Numbered from the stretch's first letter, positions 48,200 through 56,563 are shown. The stretch: 64,000 bases of DNA from Nocardia cyriacigeorgica (GCF_010858045.1 NZ_JAAGVC010000022.1:19010-83009), one strand, 5' to 3'. Notes: generated by a model not told the origin, from the letters alone. Numbers and translations are program-made.

Positions 48200-49671
48200 C
48201 GCGGAATGGTGCTCCTCCCGAGGTCGGGTGAGCGGTTGGCCCAGCGGTCGCCCGCGACATCACCCATGACTTGATCTGCCCGGTTCATCCCGGAGGTGGC
48301 GGCCCTGGCCGCGCCGATCCGGCCCGCCGCGCGCGCCGCACCGGACGGTACCCCGGCCGCCCCGGCGGGTGCGCCGGAGGCCCGTGGCGGTTGGCCCGCC
48401 GCACCTCCGCCGCCGCCTCGGGGTGGCGGCGCAGGTCGGGGTGCGCCGCCCCCGCGCCCGCCGCTACCACCGGGCGGCGGGCTACCCGCACCGCCGAAGT
48501 ATCCGGCCGACCCGGGCGCCGCGGCGCCCTTCACCCCGACGGCCTTGGTGCCGGCGAGGGCACCGATGCCCGCGGCGGCCAGCAGCGTGCCGCCGGTCGC
48601 GGTCAGACCGGAGCCGCCGCTGCCGACGATCGCCACGGCCGGGGTGACCAGGCGCATCAGCGCGGGCAGCACGAACGCCACGCTGCACAACAGCACGATC
48701 GAGACCAGCATGCGCTGGGCCTGTTCGGCATCCGGCAGCCCGGAGGTGGAGGTCAGCTCGTCGACGTGGCCCGCGGTGGTGAACGCGATCATGTAGACGA
48801 TGGCGGCGACCGGTTTCCACAGCATGAACGCGATGATCCAGCCCACCAGCTTCTGATAGGACTGCTTACCGGTGTTCATCCCCGACGCCGCGGCCGCCAG
48901 GGGCAGCACTCCGGCGGCGATCACCAGCAGGCCCTGCCGGACGATGGCGAGCACGATCTGCGCCAACGCGCCGAGCAGGCCGACGATCGCGATGATCAAA
49001 ACCAAACCTGGCGAGAAGGCTTGCAGCTTACTGGTTTTCACCATCAGCTCGGCCAGGTTCTTGGCATTGCCGTTGGTGGAATCGTTGATGATCCACTCGG
49101 CGAACCGATCCGAGGCCACCGTGCCCGCGACGATCACCGCACCGAGCATCCAGGAGCTGAACACCACCCGCGCGAACATCCGGAACGATTCGGCCGCTTC
49201 GTTCATCACGGCCCCGCGTCTGGCTTCGGCCAATCTCAGGCCCGAGATCATCACCGACGCGATGAGCAGCAGAATCTGTACCTGATAGGTGTAGTCGTTG
49301 ATCTTGGTGAACAACGCGCCGGAATCACTGACGGCTTCGTTGGGCACCTTCATCCAAAAGGTCAGCGCCAGGATGATCGCCTCGCCGAGACCCTTCATCA
49401 GCGAATCGACGACCTTGCCGAAGGTCGAATCCCAGGCCTTGTCCTTCACCGCGGTCGCGGCCTGGCCGGGATGGGAGGCCGCATTGCCCGCCTTGCACAC
49501 CGCCGAGGCCGCGTCACCGAGCGAGACGCCGGGAATGCCGACGTTGTCGAGGGTTTCGTGGATCTCGTTGCATGCCTCGTCGAAGCCGTAGGTCTGGCCG
49601 TAGGCCACCGTCGGCGTCGCGATCATCACCGTGAAGATGACCGCGAAGATCGTGACAATCCGCCTCACCAT
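48196..49671 (-). CDS. VirB6/TrbL-like polytopic membrane protein
   Basis: A 491-residue secretion-channel-type protein. Residues 1-25 look like a signal peptide (RRIVTIFAVIFTVMIATPTVAYG); about six TM helices follow between residues 90 and 350, and the last 130 residues are a Gly/Pro/Arg-rich low-complexity tail (GGSGGRGGGAPRPAPPPRGG). This layout matches TrbL/VirB6 proteins. I start at ATG 49671, which has GAGGGG upstream and gives the signal peptide; a longer frame to 49794 adds 41 residues that are unlike a signal. Its stop overlaps the SCO6880-like ATG by 4 bp. Confidence 0.72.
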   Translation of the reverse strand: MVRRIVTIFAVIFTVMIATPTVAYGQTYGFDEACNEIHETLDNVGIPGVSLGDAASAVCKAGNAASHPGQAATAVKDKAWDSTFGKVVDSLMKGLGEAIILALTFWMKVPNEAVSDSGALFTKINDYTYQVQILLLIASVMISGLRLAEARRGAVMNEAAESFRMFARVVFSSWMLGAVIVAGTVASDRFAEWIINDSTNGNAKNLAELMVKTSKLQAFSPGLVLIIAIVGLLGALAQIVLAIVRQGLLVIAAGVLPLAAAASGMNTGKQSYQKLVGWIIAFMLWKPVAAIVYMIAFTTAGHVDELTSTSGLPDAEQAQRMLVSIVLLCSVAFVLPALMRLVTPAVAIVGSGGSGLTATGGTLLAAAGIGALAGTKAVGVKGAAAPGSAGYFGGAGSPPPGGSGGRGGGAPRPAPPPRGGGGGAAGQPPRASGAPAGAAGVPSGAARAAGRIGAARAATSGMNRADQVMGDVAGDRWANRSPDLGRSTIPR

Positions 49672-49778
49672 GGGAACCCCTCGGTCTCGTGCGGGGAATC
49701 GGTCCGGTCGAGCTGTTCGCCTGTCACCCTCGTGCGCTTTCCCTGTGCGTGTGGCCGTCTCGGTACTGTGCGATGCCG

Positions 49779-50597
49779 TCACCATGCCGTCCACCCCTCG
49801 AGCGTTTCGATGTACTCCGCCGGCGGGTTCTCCGAGGTGGTCGGCTTCAGCCGCCAGTCACCGGCGTCCCACACCATGATCATCCGCATCGCCACCCACA
49901 ACTGCTTGCCGTCCACCACCTGCGCGCGGGTGGCCAGTCGCACGATGGCCATATCGTCGGCGTAATCGTCGACCTTGAACGCATCGGAGGCGACGAAATA
50001 CCTGGTCACGCTTTCCGGCTGCTGTTCGGGCAGCCGATCGGCCTCCAGCGCGCGATCGTAGGCCGCGATCTGCTGCGCCGACACCCGCACCTGCCGCACA
50101 TACAGATCCCGGTGCGCCGGTCGGGCATTGAGCCGGTAGGTGATCTGCGCCGCGGCCAGCGCCGCACCCTGCGGGGTGTGCGCGTAGCCCACCGCGAGAC
50201 CGTCTTCGATGCGCGTCGGGCCGTCGGAGGTGGAGAACGGCACCGAAGCGCCGTACACCCGCTGCCAGCCACGCGGTTGCGTGGTTCCGGCAGGCGCCGC
50301 GGTCAGCCAATCCGGGTCCGAGGGCTTGGCCTGCGATTCGGGATTCTGCGGAAGCGGCTGTCCCGCGGGGTTGTTCGGGATGTCGACCCTGCGACCGAAG
50401 ATGTCGACCTCCGGTTCGGCGAATCCCTCCGACCCCGGCCCGTCGACCACCGAGACGCTGCCCTGGCCGGCCGGCTCGTCATCGCCGCCGACATAGACGA
50501 AGACCCCGACGATCACGATGAGCGTCAGCACCGCGGCGGAGGCGACGACGCCGAAGGAGACGCGATCGCGCGCGTACGGCTCCTTCTTCTCGCTCAC
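49779..50597 (-). CDS. Bitopic membrane protein, VirB8-like conjugal transfer type
   Basis: A 272-residue protein with one TM helix near the N-terminus (about 15-33) and a periplasmic domain. The domain includes GWQRVYGASVPFSTSDGPT, GAALAAAQITYRLNARPAHRD and a C-terminal MIMVWDAGDWRLKPT strand pattern typical of NTF2-like VirB8/TcpC folds. The related lipoprotein at 50594-51283 has the same pattern, so the two may be paralogues. GTG 50597 has GGAGG 8 bp upstream and overlaps that gene's stop by 4 bp. Family assignment is by pattern only. Confidence 0.65.
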   Translation of the reverse strand: MSEKKEPYARDRVSFGVVASAAVLTLIVIVGVFVYVGGDDEPAGQGSVSVVDGPGSEGFAEPEVDIFGRRVDIPNNPAGQPLPQNPESQAKPSDPDWLTAAPAGTTQPRGWQRVYGASVPFSTSDGPTRIEDGLAVGYAHTPQGAALAAAQITYRLNARPAHRDLYVRQVRVSAQQIAAYDRALEADRLPEQQPESVTRYFVASDAFKVDDYADDMAIVRLATRAQVVDGKQLWVAMRMIMVWDAGDWRLKPTTSENPPAEYIETLEGWTAW

Positions 50598-51283
50598 TGC
50601 GGGGCCTCCAATATCACGATGTCGCTGGGTAATTCGTCGATGTCGTCGACCGCGGGTTCGGTCGAGTCCGGGTCGGGCAGCCGTAACCTCCAGTCTTCGC
50701 CGAACCATTCGACGACGGTGTGGTTCACCGCCATCGAACTGTCCGAATACTCGGTATAGACGTCCACGGTGGAGCGTTCATCGGTGTATCCGGTGATCTT
50801 GTAGCCGAGTAACCGCGGCGCGTACTCCGGTGACGCCGGTCCGGTGATGGACAGCAGCAGCCGATTCACCACCCACTCGTCCTTACCGGGGCCCGGTAAC
50901 ACCTCCGCGGCGACCACCTTCGGCCACTGGCTGTCGGTAGCCACCGACAATCGCACCGTGTGGGTGATGGCGGCGACCGCGGCACCGGGCGGCGAATGAT
51001 CGAAGCCCGTTGCCGCGCCGTCGGATTCGTGCGCGGGCCCCTGGTCGGTGTGTGGCAGGGCCACTCCCTGGAAGGGCTCCCAGCGTACGTTCGACGGCGG
51101 GGTGGACAGGCCGGGGCCCGCGTTGTCGCCGTTCGCGCAGCCGACCGCGGCCAGCAGCATCGTCGCCGCGAACGCGCCCGCGGCCGGTCCGCGCACACCA
51201 CGCCACCTCGCATGGCGGCAGACGGGCGCACACACTGTGGAGTTCATCGGCTGGTGGTTCTCTGTTCGATGCCGTCGGCTCAT
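50594..51283 (-). CDS. Putative conjugal transfer lipoprotein
   Basis: A 229-residue predicted lipoprotein (217 residues if it starts at ATG 51247). The signal ends LLAAVGC (lipobox Cys49). The mature domain includes WEPFQGVALPHTDQGPA, GAAVAAITHTVRLSVATD and WFGEDWRLRLP, the same plan as the 272-residue protein downstream: a GAA helix and a terminal DWRL strand. The ATG at 51283 overlaps the upstream stop by 4 bp, supporting that start, although neither site has a strong ribosome-binding site. Likely a surface or channel part of the secretion apparatus. Confidence 0.65.
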   Translation of the reverse strand: MSRRHRTENHQPMNSTVCAPVCRHARWRGVRGPAAGAFAATMLLAAVGCANGDNAGPGLSTPPSNVRWEPFQGVALPHTDQGPAHESDGAATGFDHSPPGAAVAAITHTVRLSVATDSQWPKVVAAEVLPGPGKDEWVVNRLLLSITGPASPEYAPRLLGYKITGYTDERSTVDVYTEYSDSSMAVNHTVVEWFGEDWRLRLPDPDSTEPAVDDIDELPSDIVILEAPQ

Positions 51284-51549
51284 GCAGGCAGGAAGGCCAG
51301 CGCGATTCCGGAGGCCGTGCTGGCCACCCCCGCGCCGAGCAGACTCATGAGGACGCCGTGCGAGGAGTCGTTCATCGCCAGGTCGCCGCGGAACGCGATC
51401 CACAGCTTGCCCGCCGAGACGATCATCCAGGCCAGGCAACCGATGAGCACGAACCACAGCAGCCAGTTCAGCAACTGCATGATCGGCTCGACGACCTCGG
51501 CCGGCATCTGTTTGTAGGCCAGCAATTCCATGGCCCGCATACTGGACAT
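51280..51549 (-). CDS. Small two-TM protein, VirB2 pilin-like
   Basis: An 89-residue membrane protein with two hydrophobic helices (about 22-46 and 62-85). The segment EPIMQLLNWLLWFVLI followed by AGKLWIAF and LLGAGVASTASGIA aligns with the next-upstream 98-residue protein, so the two are paralogues. Size and topology recall VirB2/TrbC pilins, though no pilin motif is diagnostic. ATG 51549 has GAGG 6 bp upstream; GTG 51561 overlaps the upstream stop by 4 bp as an alternative. Function inferred from neighbourhood. Confidence 0.6.
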   Translation of the reverse strand: MSSMRAMELLAYKQMPAEVVEPIMQLLNWLLWFVLIGCLAWMIVSAGKLWIAFRGDLAMNDSSHGVLMSLLGAGVASTASGIALAFLPA

Positions 51550-51557
51550 CGTCGACC

Positions 51558-51854
51558 TCACGTCCCGATGACGGCGTTCATGATGGTGCCCGCACTGGTG
51601 GCGACGACACCGCCGATCATGGCGCCCGCCACCATCTTCGGCGATTCCAGGCCGCCGCCGGTCCACTTCTCCCAGGCGAATTTACCGCCGGCGTAGGTGA
51701 TGCCGCAGATGCCCGACAGCAGCACGAACCAGGTCAGGTAGCGCACCAGCTGCAGGATCTTCTCCGACCCGGGAGGCGCCTCGGGTGTCGGATTGCCCAC
51801 CTGGGCGAGAACGGTGCCGTATGTGTCCTGCACGGCGAGGAGGATCGTGCTCAT
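51558..51854 (-). CDS. Small membrane protein with VLAQVGNPTPEAPP motif, VirB2-like
   Basis: A 98-residue protein starting MSTILLAVQDTYGT, then VLAQVGNPTPEAPP (15-28), then two TM helices (about 35-55 and 70-95). The motif recurs at almost the same position in the upstream 140-residue protein, while the two-helix part aligns with the downstream 89-residue protein. It could be a processed pilin-type subunit, but whether the motif is a cleavage site or a binding element is unknown. No ribosome-binding site of strength was needed to choose ATG 51854; it is the only in-frame start that keeps the motif at the N-terminus. Confidence 0.6.
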   Translation of the reverse strand: MSTILLAVQDTYGTVLAQVGNPTPEAPPGSEKILQLVRYLTWFVLLSGICGITYAGGKFAWEKWTGGGLESPKMVAGAMIGGVVATSAGTIMNAVIGT

Positions 51855-51915
51855 CGGGTGCCTTTCTCGATGGGTGGAGGGGTGGATATCGACGGCATCG
51901 CACACAATTCGCTCA

Positions 51916-52338
51916 TCAGTGCCCCGGTGGGTTGGTGGTCATGGGTGGCCGGTCCCATCCCGGCTGCGCGGGCGGCGCGCCGTTCGGGTTCGAGGCGGCG
52001 GGGCCCGGCGGCGGGTTCCACCCCGGTCCGGCGTGCTGACCGTGCGGTGGAACCGGCTGCGGGCCGGGGGCATTCCAGCCGGGCGACTGCCCCGGTGCCG
52101 CCCAGCCGTGCGGGGCGGGCGGTGCGGGTGCGCGCCGGCGATCGGAATTCGCGACCCGGAGCAGGACGAAGATCACCACGCCGATGGCGACCAGCGGAAG
52201 GCCGATCAGCAGCGCCCAGATTCCCCAGCGACTCGCCTGCAATCCGGCGTCCGTCGCGGGCGGAGCCTCCGGCGTCGGATTGCCCACCTGCGCCAGCACC
52301 GCCTGCGCCCCCTCGTGCAGCATCATGGCCGTACTCAT
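51916..52338 (-). CDS. Small membrane protein with VLAQVGNPTPEAPP motif and Pro-rich tail
   Basis: A 140-residue protein starting MSTAMMLHEGAQA, with VLAQVGNPTPEAPP at 14-27, one TM helix (about 36-60) and a C-terminal tail (about 70-140) of Pro, Gly, Trp and Asn (PGWNAPGPQPVPPHGQHAGP pattern). ATG 52338 overlaps the stop of the DUF6668-like gene by 4 bp. Shared N-terminal motif with the downstream 98-residue gene, although the rest differs. I know of no family; it belongs to the secretion locus by position. Confidence 0.6.
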   Translation of the reverse strand: MSTAMMLHEGAQAVLAQVGNPTPEAPPATDAGLQASRWGIWALLIGLPLVAIGVVIFVLLRVANSDRRRAPAPPAPHGWAAPGQSPGWNAPGPQPVPPHGQHAGPGWNPPPGPAASNPNGAPPAQPGWDRPPMTTNPPGH

Positions 52339-52976
52339 CGCATCCCCTCCTCGTTCGCCTCGTCGGCGATGCTCTCGCGGGCGGCCGCGACGATCTCGGC
52401 ACCGAGATCACGCACTTCCAGCGGAACTTCGTCGAGCGGGTCGATCCTGCGTTTCTTCAGCGGCGGTTCCACCCCCGGTGCCCACACCGGCAGCTTCTCC
52501 GGTTCGACGAGGGTCCATTCCTCATACCACGGCACCTGCCACAGCCGCCCGGCCAGCGAGCCGACGACCTCGCGGTAGCGGCGGATCTCGGCGGGCATGC
52601 GGCCCGGGCGCGCCGCGACGGTGATCAGCCCGAGCACCTCCGACGGACCGGCGAAACCGGCATGGTGCTGGCGCAGCAGGTCATGGGCGCGGGTCAGACC
52701 GGCGATGGTTTCGCGGCATACCAGCACGACGAACGGCGATTCGCGGTCGAAGACGCCGGGCCAGCGGCGGCCCGAATCCGCCGCGGGCGCGAGCACGTGC
52801 GCGAGGCTACTGGCTCCGGCCCCGCCGTGCACACCGAGCAACCAGACCAGCGGCGCACGCCCGGCACCGGGCACCGGGCGGTCCCAGATGGGCGCGCGCC
52901 GCGACTCCGGTGGGGCGATCACCCCGGCCGGTGTGGATTCGGGTTTGCGGCGGCGAAGATTCATGGCGGCGGTCAT
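52335..52976 (-). CDS. DUF6668-like P-loop-fold protein with altered Walker A
   Basis: A 213-residue cytoplasmic protein resembling the DUF6668 group and the ParA/MinD superfamily. The P-loop region reads GVHGGAGASSLAHVL (49-63); the essential GK(S/T) lysine of Walker A is Ala55. FVVLVCRETIAGLTRAHDLLR follows as in MinD. It is therefore unlikely to hydrolyse ATP normally. The ATG overlaps the stop of the upstream MinD-like gene by 4 bp, so the two probably act together. Function unknown. Confidence 0.62.
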   Translation of the reverse strand: MTAAMNLRRRKPESTPAGVIAPPESRRAPIWDRPVPGAGRAPLVWLLGVHGGAGASSLAHVLAPAADSGRRWPGVFDRESPFVVLVCRETIAGLTRAHDLLRQHHAGFAGPSEVLGLITVAARPGRMPAEIRRYREVVGSLAGRLWQVPWYEEWTLVEPEKLPVWAPGVEPPLKKRRIDPLDEVPLEVRDLGAEIVAAARESIADEANEEGMR

Positions 52977-53848
52977 GATGCCACCCCGGCGAGAAGACGC
53001 CCATACGCTCGACGCGTCTGATCGTCGAGCGAGATGTGGCGCACGAGTTCACCGCGCGCCAGATGCGTGTCGTAGGGGATTTCCACGATGTCGCGAACCC
53101 AGCCGGACAGATGTTCACGCAAATGGTCGGCAACTCGGGAATCGACGCCGGGCTGCTGATGCGAGATGACGATGGTGGTGTCGCCGACGATGCCGCTGCC
53201 CGGCCCGTCGACGGCGTCGCCGAACTCGTCGTCGAGCCATTCCAGCGTGACGCGCAGCCGGTTGGCGGCGTCGGTTCGCGCCGGAATGGCAAGCACCAGA
53301 GCGACATCCGCGTCATCGAGCAGCGGCCGCAGCTGACGTCCGGCAATCGGATGGCCACCGTCGTAGACGGCGGTGTAGCCGGCGTCGTCGATGGCGCGGG
53401 CGACCGTGAGATAACTCGCACGCCTGCGCAGCGGTGCCGCATCGCGCCACAGCAGTCCGAACCCGGAGGTCGAGCGCGACAGGCATTCCTTCAGCGGAGC
53501 CGGTTCGTCGTCGCCGCGGCCGTACAACCACGACTGCAGGCTGATCGGATGCAGGTGTTCGTCGGCGCCGCGCAGCCCGAGATCACTGCCCGCGGCGGTC
53601 GCGTCCACCGCGACGGTCTGCGCCCCCGACAGGGCGAGCTCACCCGCAAGGCCCAACGCCGTCGTGGTGGTCCCCGCACCACCGCAACCGCCCACCACCA
53701 GGACCGGCCGATACCCGGTGCGTCCGCCACGGGTGGACCCGCGCTCGCCGCGCAACCGCACCACCGGAGCCTTGCTGCGCCCGGAGCGGTCCGACGGCGC
53801 GCCGGCATCCGGCGCATCGTCGAGCCAACGGCTCCAGTCGTCTCCCAT
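52973..53848 (-). CDS. MinD/ParA-like protein with degenerate P-loop
   Basis: A 291-residue soluble protein of the MinD/ParA superfamily. After a disordered 45-residue leader, VVGGCGGAGTTTTALGLA carries the P-loop in which the lysine of GKTT is Thr60. The switch-like VAVDATAAGSDLGLRG and VLAIPARTDAAN strands are in the right places. The lost lysine is reminiscent of CpaE/TadZ proteins, which keep the fold but not classical ATPase activity. It lies 15 bp downstream of the bitopic gene and is coupled to the DUF6668-like gene. It may position the secretion machine. Confidence 0.75.
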   Translation of the reverse strand: MGDDWSRWLDDAPDAGAPSDRSGRSKAPVVRLRGERGSTRGGRTGYRPVLVVGGCGGAGTTTTALGLAGELALSGAQTVAVDATAAGSDLGLRGADEHLHPISLQSWLYGRGDDEPAPLKECLSRSTSGFGLLWRDAAPLRRRASYLTVARAIDDAGYTAVYDGGHPIAGRQLRPLLDDADVALVLAIPARTDAANRLRVTLEWLDDEFGDAVDGPGSGIVGDTTIVISHQQPGVDSRVADHLREHLSGWVRDIVEIPYDTHLARGELVRHISLDDQTRRAYGRLLAGVAS

Positions 53849-53863
53849 CGCTCTGCTCTCCCT

Positions 53864-54775
53864 CTATCCGGCCGTGATACCCGTGATGAGGGTGCGGCCG
53901 CCGATCACCGCGGTGGTGACCATCTGCTTGCTGTAGGTGGCCGGTTGGCCATCGGGCCGGTATTCGGTGACTTCGACCGAGTAGCGGCCCTGTTCGAGGG
54001 TCACGATGCGCACACAGTGCGTGGTGCCCTCGGCGATGCTGTCGATGCCGCGCTGGATCACCGAGGCCGGCGAGACCGGCGCGTCGGGAGCGACGACTTC
54101 GCGGGCCAGCGCCGCGGAACGGTCGACGTAGTAGGCGTACTGGAAGCGCAGGATCGCGTCGGGGCCGGAGCCGGTGCCGCCGGCCTCCGCGCTGCGCACC
54201 ACCTCGTCGGTGCGTTCGGTCGGACACCGCTGCGCAGGCCCGGCGGCGGAATCGGAGCTGCCCGCGGTGAACTGGACCGCGGTCTCCTCGCCGGCGCGGC
54301 GCTCGCCGGAGCCGCCCAGCAGATACAGCACGCCGGCCGCGGCGGCGGCCAGCAGCAGCACCGTCGCGAGCAGTACCAGGACCGCGCGCGTCCGGCCGCC
54401 ACCGGAACTCTTCACCGCGGTGCGCAGGTCGCGCGCCGCGCCGAGGCGCACCGGCTCGGCGATCTCCTCCGGATCGTCGTCGGGCCACGGGAACCGGACC
54501 ACGTCACCATTGCGCGGGGTGTAGTCGTCGTCGGGGCCGGGCGCGCGGTCGGCCACCCAGTCCGACCAGCCGCCGGTGAATTCGCTGCGCCGCACGGGCG
54601 GCTCGGGGGGCGCGACGGGTTCCTCGTCGTGGATGTAGTCGGGGTACCTCGCGGGGCCGTCGTCCTCGTCCGCGACCGGCGCGCTCTCCTCGGCGGGGCG
54701 TGCCGGGGCGCTCGACCCGGCGTCCGGCTCGAGGGCGTCGTACCAACGATCGAGATGTTTGTACGACTTCAACAT
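53864..54775 (-). CDS. Bitopic membrane protein with NTF2-like extracytoplasmic domain
   Basis: A 303-residue protein: an acidic, Pro-rich cytoplasmic N-terminus (about 1-125), a TM helix (about 130-153), and an exported domain (about 185-303). That domain reads like an NTF2-type fold (RFQYAYYVDRSAALAREV, then strands ending YSVEVTEYRPDG and TLITGITAG). Such bitopic proteins occur in Nocardia and Rhodococcus; the topology resembles VirB8. ATG 54775 has GGGGGA adjacent upstream. It is the first gene after the cutinase-like gene (57-bp gap). Confidence 0.6.
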   Translation of the reverse strand: MLKSYKHLDRWYDALEPDAGSSAPARPAEESAPVADEDDGPARYPDYIHDEEPVAPPEPPVRRSEFTGGWSDWVADRAPGPDDDYTPRNGDVVRFPWPDDDPEEIAEPVRLGAARDLRTAVKSSGGGRTRAVLVLLATVLLLAAAAAGVLYLLGGSGERRAGEETAVQFTAGSSDSAAGPAQRCPTERTDEVVRSAEAGGTGSGPDAILRFQYAYYVDRSAALAREVVAPDAPVSPASVIQRGIDSIAEGTTHCVRIVTLEQGRYSVEVTEYRPDGQPATYSKQMVTTAVIGGRTLITGITAG

Positions 54776-54832
54776 TCCCCCATTCCCGCAGATCGGGGCG
54801 CGTGGTGTCGCATCGTCGAACCCTCTCGGCGA

Positions 54833-56521
54833 TCAGTTCGTGGAGAACGGGTAGGTGGTGGGTGTGTCGGGTCGTTCGGTCGTCGCGATCGGTTCGATGG
54901 TTCGGTCCGCAGTCGCGCCGCCAAAGGAGGCGCCGTCGACTCCTGTCCCAAAGGGAAATTGTCCCGTACCCGATTGGTCAGGTGAAGTCGACGCGCCGGG
55001 GCCGGGCTCGGTGAATCCCGGCGCGGGCGCCCGCGGGGCGTCCTGCGTGGTCTCCGAGCCCGGCTGGGGCGCAGTATCGGAACCGAAGGTGCCGGCCAGA
55101 TCCCTGGCGACGGCGGCGAACCAGTCGGCCACGAACTTCGTCGGAGCGTCGCCGTCGGCCGACACGGTGGCGGTGCCGTAGGCACCGTGCCGCTGGACGG
55201 TATCCCAATACCGCACCCAGGTGGTGGTATTGAGCAGTTCTTTGTTGTCGGTGATGTTCTGCACCACGGCGTCGAAGGCCTGATTCACCAGGCGCACGCC
55301 GGTGGTGGGCGGGATGAGCTGCGGAATCGCGCCCACCAGTTTGGTGCCGAGGGCGAGCAACGCGGCGGGCGGATTGCTCAGCCCGGCCGTGGCCAAGTCG
55401 GCTATGGCGGCCGGGTTCAGCACCGTGCGCACCACGGTGACCACGGCGTTCAGTCCGATCATGCCCACTTTGAGCAGGGCGCGCAGGGCGGCCGGGATGT
55501 CGAGCGGGGTGCGCGGGTCGGCGGCATCGGCCAGACGCTGGGAGATCGACTTCTTCGGCGAGATCGACAGACTCGCCAGCGAATTGCCCTGGATATCCTC
55601 GTTGACCACCTTCGTCGCGGTCTTGATCGAGGTGTAGGCCAGGGCCTGGGCGACCGAGACCAGCGAGGCGATCGGATCGCCACCACTGAGCTTGGCCTGA
55701 CCGGCGATCGTGGCCACCGCTTTCAGGATGGGCGCGCCCTCCGGGGCGTCACAGGCGAGATCGCCTGCCGCGCAGAAACTGGCCACCCGCCCGGTGAGCG
55801 CGCCGAAGTTCTCGGCCTTGTCGCGTTCGGGACCGATGCCGCCACCGCTGGCGGGTGCCTGCGGCAGCGCCACGATCCGCGCGAGTTCCGCACCGGCGGT
55901 CCCGGGCGCGGCGTCGGGCGTGGCCTTGCCCGGCGCACCGGGGAACAGCGGTGCGCCCGGATTGCGGGTCGGGTCGGCGAACAGCGCTACCGCGGCGACC
56001 TTTTCGGGCGGCAGCACGCCGCTACCCTGCCCGACTTCCTGAGCGAAGATCGAGGCCACGTGCGCGCCCTGGGAGTAGCCGACGATGCCGAACCTGGTGT
56101 TCGGGCAGCGTTCGGCCACCGACGACGCCATGCTGCGCAGCCTCGACAACCCTCCGGCTACCGATTCCGAATACGGCACCACCCCACCGCCGGTGGCACC
56201 GCCGAAGCCGGATTCATAAGGCACGTAAGCGCGCTCGACGAGCCCGTCATCTGGGGCTTCGGCCATCATCGGCAGGAAGACCGTGGACAGCATTCCGGTG
56301 TCGGTGGTGGGTGCGGCGTCCGGGGACGATTGGCCGGTGCCCTGAATCCCCAAGGCATACAGCGCAGGACAGCTATCAATCGGCAAATTCGTCGACGGGC
56401 CCGCGACATTCGGTGCCTGCGCCGCCGCCACACCGCCCGTGACCGTACCCGCGGTAGCGGTCGACACAGCGACGGTGAGCGCGATCAGCAGCCCCGAAAA
56501 TCGTGTCGTGCATCCAGCCAT
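54833..56521 (-). CDS. Secreted cutinase-family protein with long C-terminal extension
   Basis: A 562-residue exported alpha/beta hydrolase. Residues 1-35 form a signal peptide ending VAAAQA. The cutinase domain (about 47-250) has the nucleophile Ser150 in VGYSQGAH and the Asp candidate in CAAGDLAC, with cysteines CPALYAL and FCAAGDLACDA as in cutinases. The catalytic His expected shortly after GDLAC is not visible; the next His is near residue 443. The rest (about 260-562) is a helical and then Pro/Thr/Ser-rich extension of unknown role. ATG 56521 is chosen over the TTG at 56533. It precedes the T4SS-like operon in the same direction. Confidence 0.8.
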   Translation of the reverse strand: MAGCTTRFSGLLIALTVAVSTATAGTVTGGVAAAQAPNVAGPSTNLPIDSCPALYALGIQGTGQSSPDAAPTTDTGMLSTVFLPMMAEAPDDGLVERAYVPYESGFGGATGGGVVPYSESVAGGLSRLRSMASSVAERCPNTRFGIVGYSQGAHVASIFAQEVGQGSGVLPPEKVAAVALFADPTRNPGAPLFPGAPGKATPDAAPGTAGAELARIVALPQAPASGGGIGPERDKAENFGALTGRVASFCAAGDLACDAPEGAPILKAVATIAGQAKLSGGDPIASLVSVAQALAYTSIKTATKVVNEDIQGNSLASLSISPKKSISQRLADAADPRTPLDIPAALRALLKVGMIGLNAVVTVVRTVLNPAAIADLATAGLSNPPAALLALGTKLVGAIPQLIPPTTGVRLVNQAFDAVVQNITDNKELLNTTTWVRYWDTVQRHGAYGTATVSADGDAPTKFVADWFAAVARDLAGTFGSDTAPQPGSETTQDAPRAPAPGFTEPGPGASTSPDQSGTGQFPFGTGVDGASFGGATADRTIEPIATTERPDTPTTYPFSTN

Positions 56522-56563
56522 AGCGACCCGCAATCCGTATTGCAGAAGTTACCTGAGCGCCGT

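Noticed and set aside
39728..54775. Complete integrative conjugative element
   Set aside because: No integrase, excisionase, replication initiator or relaxase is visible, so the locus is called T4SS-like only.
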